NCBI GenBank assembly: GCA_022360335.1
Contig: JAKSCZ010000360.1
Coordinates: 1 to 6,314 of the forward strand
Direction of reading: 5' to 3'
Length of the DNA stretch: 6,314 nt
Source of the DNA: Pseudomonadota bacterium
Lineage (GTDB): Bacteria > Pseudomonadota > Gammaproteobacteria > Steroidobacterales > Woeseiaceae
The notes beneath the pieces were generated by a model. It did not search any database. It saw nothing but the letters and a program-made list of their open reading frames with translations, and was not told the DNA's origin. A program made the position numbers and the translations under genes. How positions within the stretch are numbered: position 1 is the stretch's first letter; every line of letters begins with the position of its first letter. Below are positions 5,143 to 6,314 of this stretch, in pieces.

Positions 5143-6314
5143 TTACGCGCTTTTCTGCAGCTGGCGTTTTTTGAGGTGCACGAGCAGCAGCGACACGGCC
5201 GACGGCGTCATGCCTTCGAGGCGCGACGCCTGACCGAGCGTCGCCGGCCGCGATGCCGCGAGTCTCTGTCGCGCCTCGTGCGACAGTCCGTCGACGGCAT
5301 CGTAGTCGATGTCTCCGGGCAGGCGCAGCGATTCCTGCTTCGCGTGCTTCGCGATCTCACGCTCCTGGCGCTCGATGTAACCCGCATACTTCGCCTGGAC
5401 CTCGACCTGCAGCTCGACCTGCTCGCGCAGCTCGTCCGCCAGCGCCGCCAGCGTCTCGCTGCGGCCGGCCAGGTCGGCGACTTCCGCGTAGCCGTACTCG
5501 GGACGTTTCAGCAGCGTCGCCGCCTTACTCCCCCGGGCCGGCAGCGTCGCGAGCCGGGCCCGTTCCGCCGCGACCGCTTCGCGTTTGGCCGAGAACGCCG
5601 CCCAGCGTGCGTCGTCGACCAGGCCGAGCTCACGGCCCTGCGGCGTGAGCCGGATGTCGGCATTGTCCTCGCGCAGCACCAGTCGATACTCCGCGCGGCT
5701 CGTGAACATGCGGTAGGGCTCCGACACGCCGCGCGTGATCAGGTCGTCCACGAGGACGCCGAGATAGGCCTCGGAACGCTCCGGAAACCACGCCTCCAGG
5801 CCGCGCGCGCGTCGTGCGGCATTGATGCCGGCGAGCAGGCCCTGCGCCGCGGCCTCTTCGTAGCCCGTCGTGCCGTTGATCTGGCCGGCGAAATACAGAT
5901 TCCGGACGTGCTTCGTCTCGAGCGTCGCCTCGAGGTCTCGCGGATCGACGTAGTCGTACTCGATCGCGTAGCCGGGCTGTGTGACGACGGCGCGTTCGAA
6001 GCCGGCGATCGAGCGCACGAAGCGTTCCTGGACCTCGGCCGGCAGGCTCGTCGAGATGCCGTTCGGGTACACGACATCGGTCGTCAGCCCTTCGGGCTCG
6101 ACGAAAACCCGGTGCGACGACCGGTCGGCGAAGCGCAGGACCTTGTCCTCGATCGACGGGCAGTAACGCGGCCCCTGGCCGGAAATGCGTCCGGAATAGG
6201 TGGCCGAGCGGCCAAGATTGTCGCGGATCACCGCATGGGTCTCGGCCGTCGTCCAGGTGATATGGCACGGGACCTGGGGCACCGTGGTCCGCTCGGTCAG
6301 GGTCGAGAACGGCT
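5143..6314 (-). CDS. mnmG: MnmG (GidA) tRNA uridine-5-carboxymethylaminomethyl modification protein, 5' part cut by window edge
   Basis: With MnmE, MnmG installs the 5-aminomethyl or carboxymethylaminomethyl group on wobble uridine 34 of certain tRNAs, using FAD and methylene-tetrahydrofolate; it acts in the cytoplasm. The window holds the last 389 residues, stop TAA at 5145-5143. The frame stays open to base 6314, so the real start lies to the right; the internal GTG at 6282 is not a start. Both family signatures are visible: GPRYCPSIEDKV, with its conserved Cys at bases 6160-6162 (Cys277 of E. coli MnmG), and AGQINGTTGYEEAAAQG, part of the FAD-binding region. The C-terminal helical part follows (EPYRMFTSRAEYRL, then GQASRLEGMTPSAVSLLL) and is intact. 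Aligned by eye, the missing part is about 225 residues, giving roughly 615 in total against 629 in E. coli. A loop after the helical-domain start is shorter than in E. coli. The next gene is oppA, 42 bases downstream, rather than the commonly linked rsmG. Identification is secure. Confidence 0.98.
   Translation of the reverse strand, partial: PFSTLTERTTVPQVPCHITWTTAETHAVIRDNLGRSATYSGRISGQGPRYCPSIEDKVLRFADRSSHRVFVEPEGLTTDVVYPNGISTSLPAEVQERFVRSIAGFERAVVTQPGYAIEYDYVDPRDLEATLETKHVRNLYFAGQINGTTGYEEAAAQGLLAGINAARRARGLEAWFPERSEAYLGVLVDDLITRGVSEPYRMFTSRAEYRLVLREDNADIRLTPQGRELGLVDDARWAAFSAKREAVAAERARLATLPARGSKAATLLKRPEYGYAEVADLAGRSETLAALADELREQVELQVEVQAKYAGYIERQEREIAKHAKQESLRLPGDIDYDAVDGLSHEARQRLAASRPATLGQASRLEGMTPSAVSLLLVHLKKRQLQKSA

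Noticed and set aside
5167..5172. Run of six A (minus strand) near the end of mnmG as a possible slippage or frameshift site
   Set aside because: The codons are CTC AAA AAA CGC, which is not in the phase of a -1 slippery heptamer, and the normal frame gives the expected MnmG C-terminus.
5101..5220. Promoter for oppA at the end of mnmG
   Set aside because: No plausible sigma70 -35/-10 pair with proper spacing could be found by eye in this GC-rich stretch; alternative sigma sites cannot be judged.
1..6314. CRISPR arrays, tRNA or rRNA genes, insertion sequences, defence systems
   Set aside because: No regularly spaced repeats, RNA gene signatures, transposase or terminal inverted repeats were seen; nearly every base is explained by the five genes.

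Overview
The window carries one block of five genes, all on the minus strand and read from right to left: the 3' two thirds of mnmG, then a complete peptide-type ABC importer (oppA, oppB, oppC and a fused oppD-oppF). Base composition is strongly GC-rich. The MnmG and Opp proteins resemble their Escherichia coli counterparts closely along most of their length, and the proteins carry Gram-negative style features. This suggests a GC-rich pseudomonadote, most likely a gammaproteobacterium. The genus cannot be read from the sequence, and an uncultured lineage is possible.

Layout, in order of transcription. (1) 6314-5143: C-terminal ~389 residues of MnmG, the FAD-dependent half of the MnmE-MnmG wobble-uridine tRNA modification enzyme; its start lies outside the window. 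(2) 5142-5101: a 42-base gap with no visible terminator, promoter or strong ribosome binding site. (3) 5100-3496: OppA-like solute-binding protein with a signal peptide and a probable but atypical lipidation cysteine. (4) 3477-2554: OppB permease, TTG start, 18 bases after oppA. (5) 2557-1748: OppC permease, GTG start, overlapping oppB by four bases. (6) 1751-30: a double ATPase (OppD and OppF in one chain), GTG start, overlapping oppC by four bases. (7) 29-1: downstream flank with a small imperfect palindrome. There is no gene-free stretch longer than 300 bases.

How the genes work together. The binding protein should capture peptides outside the inner membrane and deliver them to the OppB-OppC channel. 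The fused ATPase would power import from the cytoplasmic side. Tight spacing and two GTGA stop/start overlaps point to one translationally coupled transporter operon, possibly co-transcribed with mnmG. All catalytic motifs of both ATPase halves are present, so the importer looks functional.

I found no evidence for a wholly new system. The points worth a second look are the location of the transporter directly behind mnmG (where rsmG often sits), the odd lipobox of the binding protein, the single-chain ATPase with an Fe-S cysteine motif only at its C-terminal end, a changed ligand-pocket residue in OppA, and the start-codon pattern.
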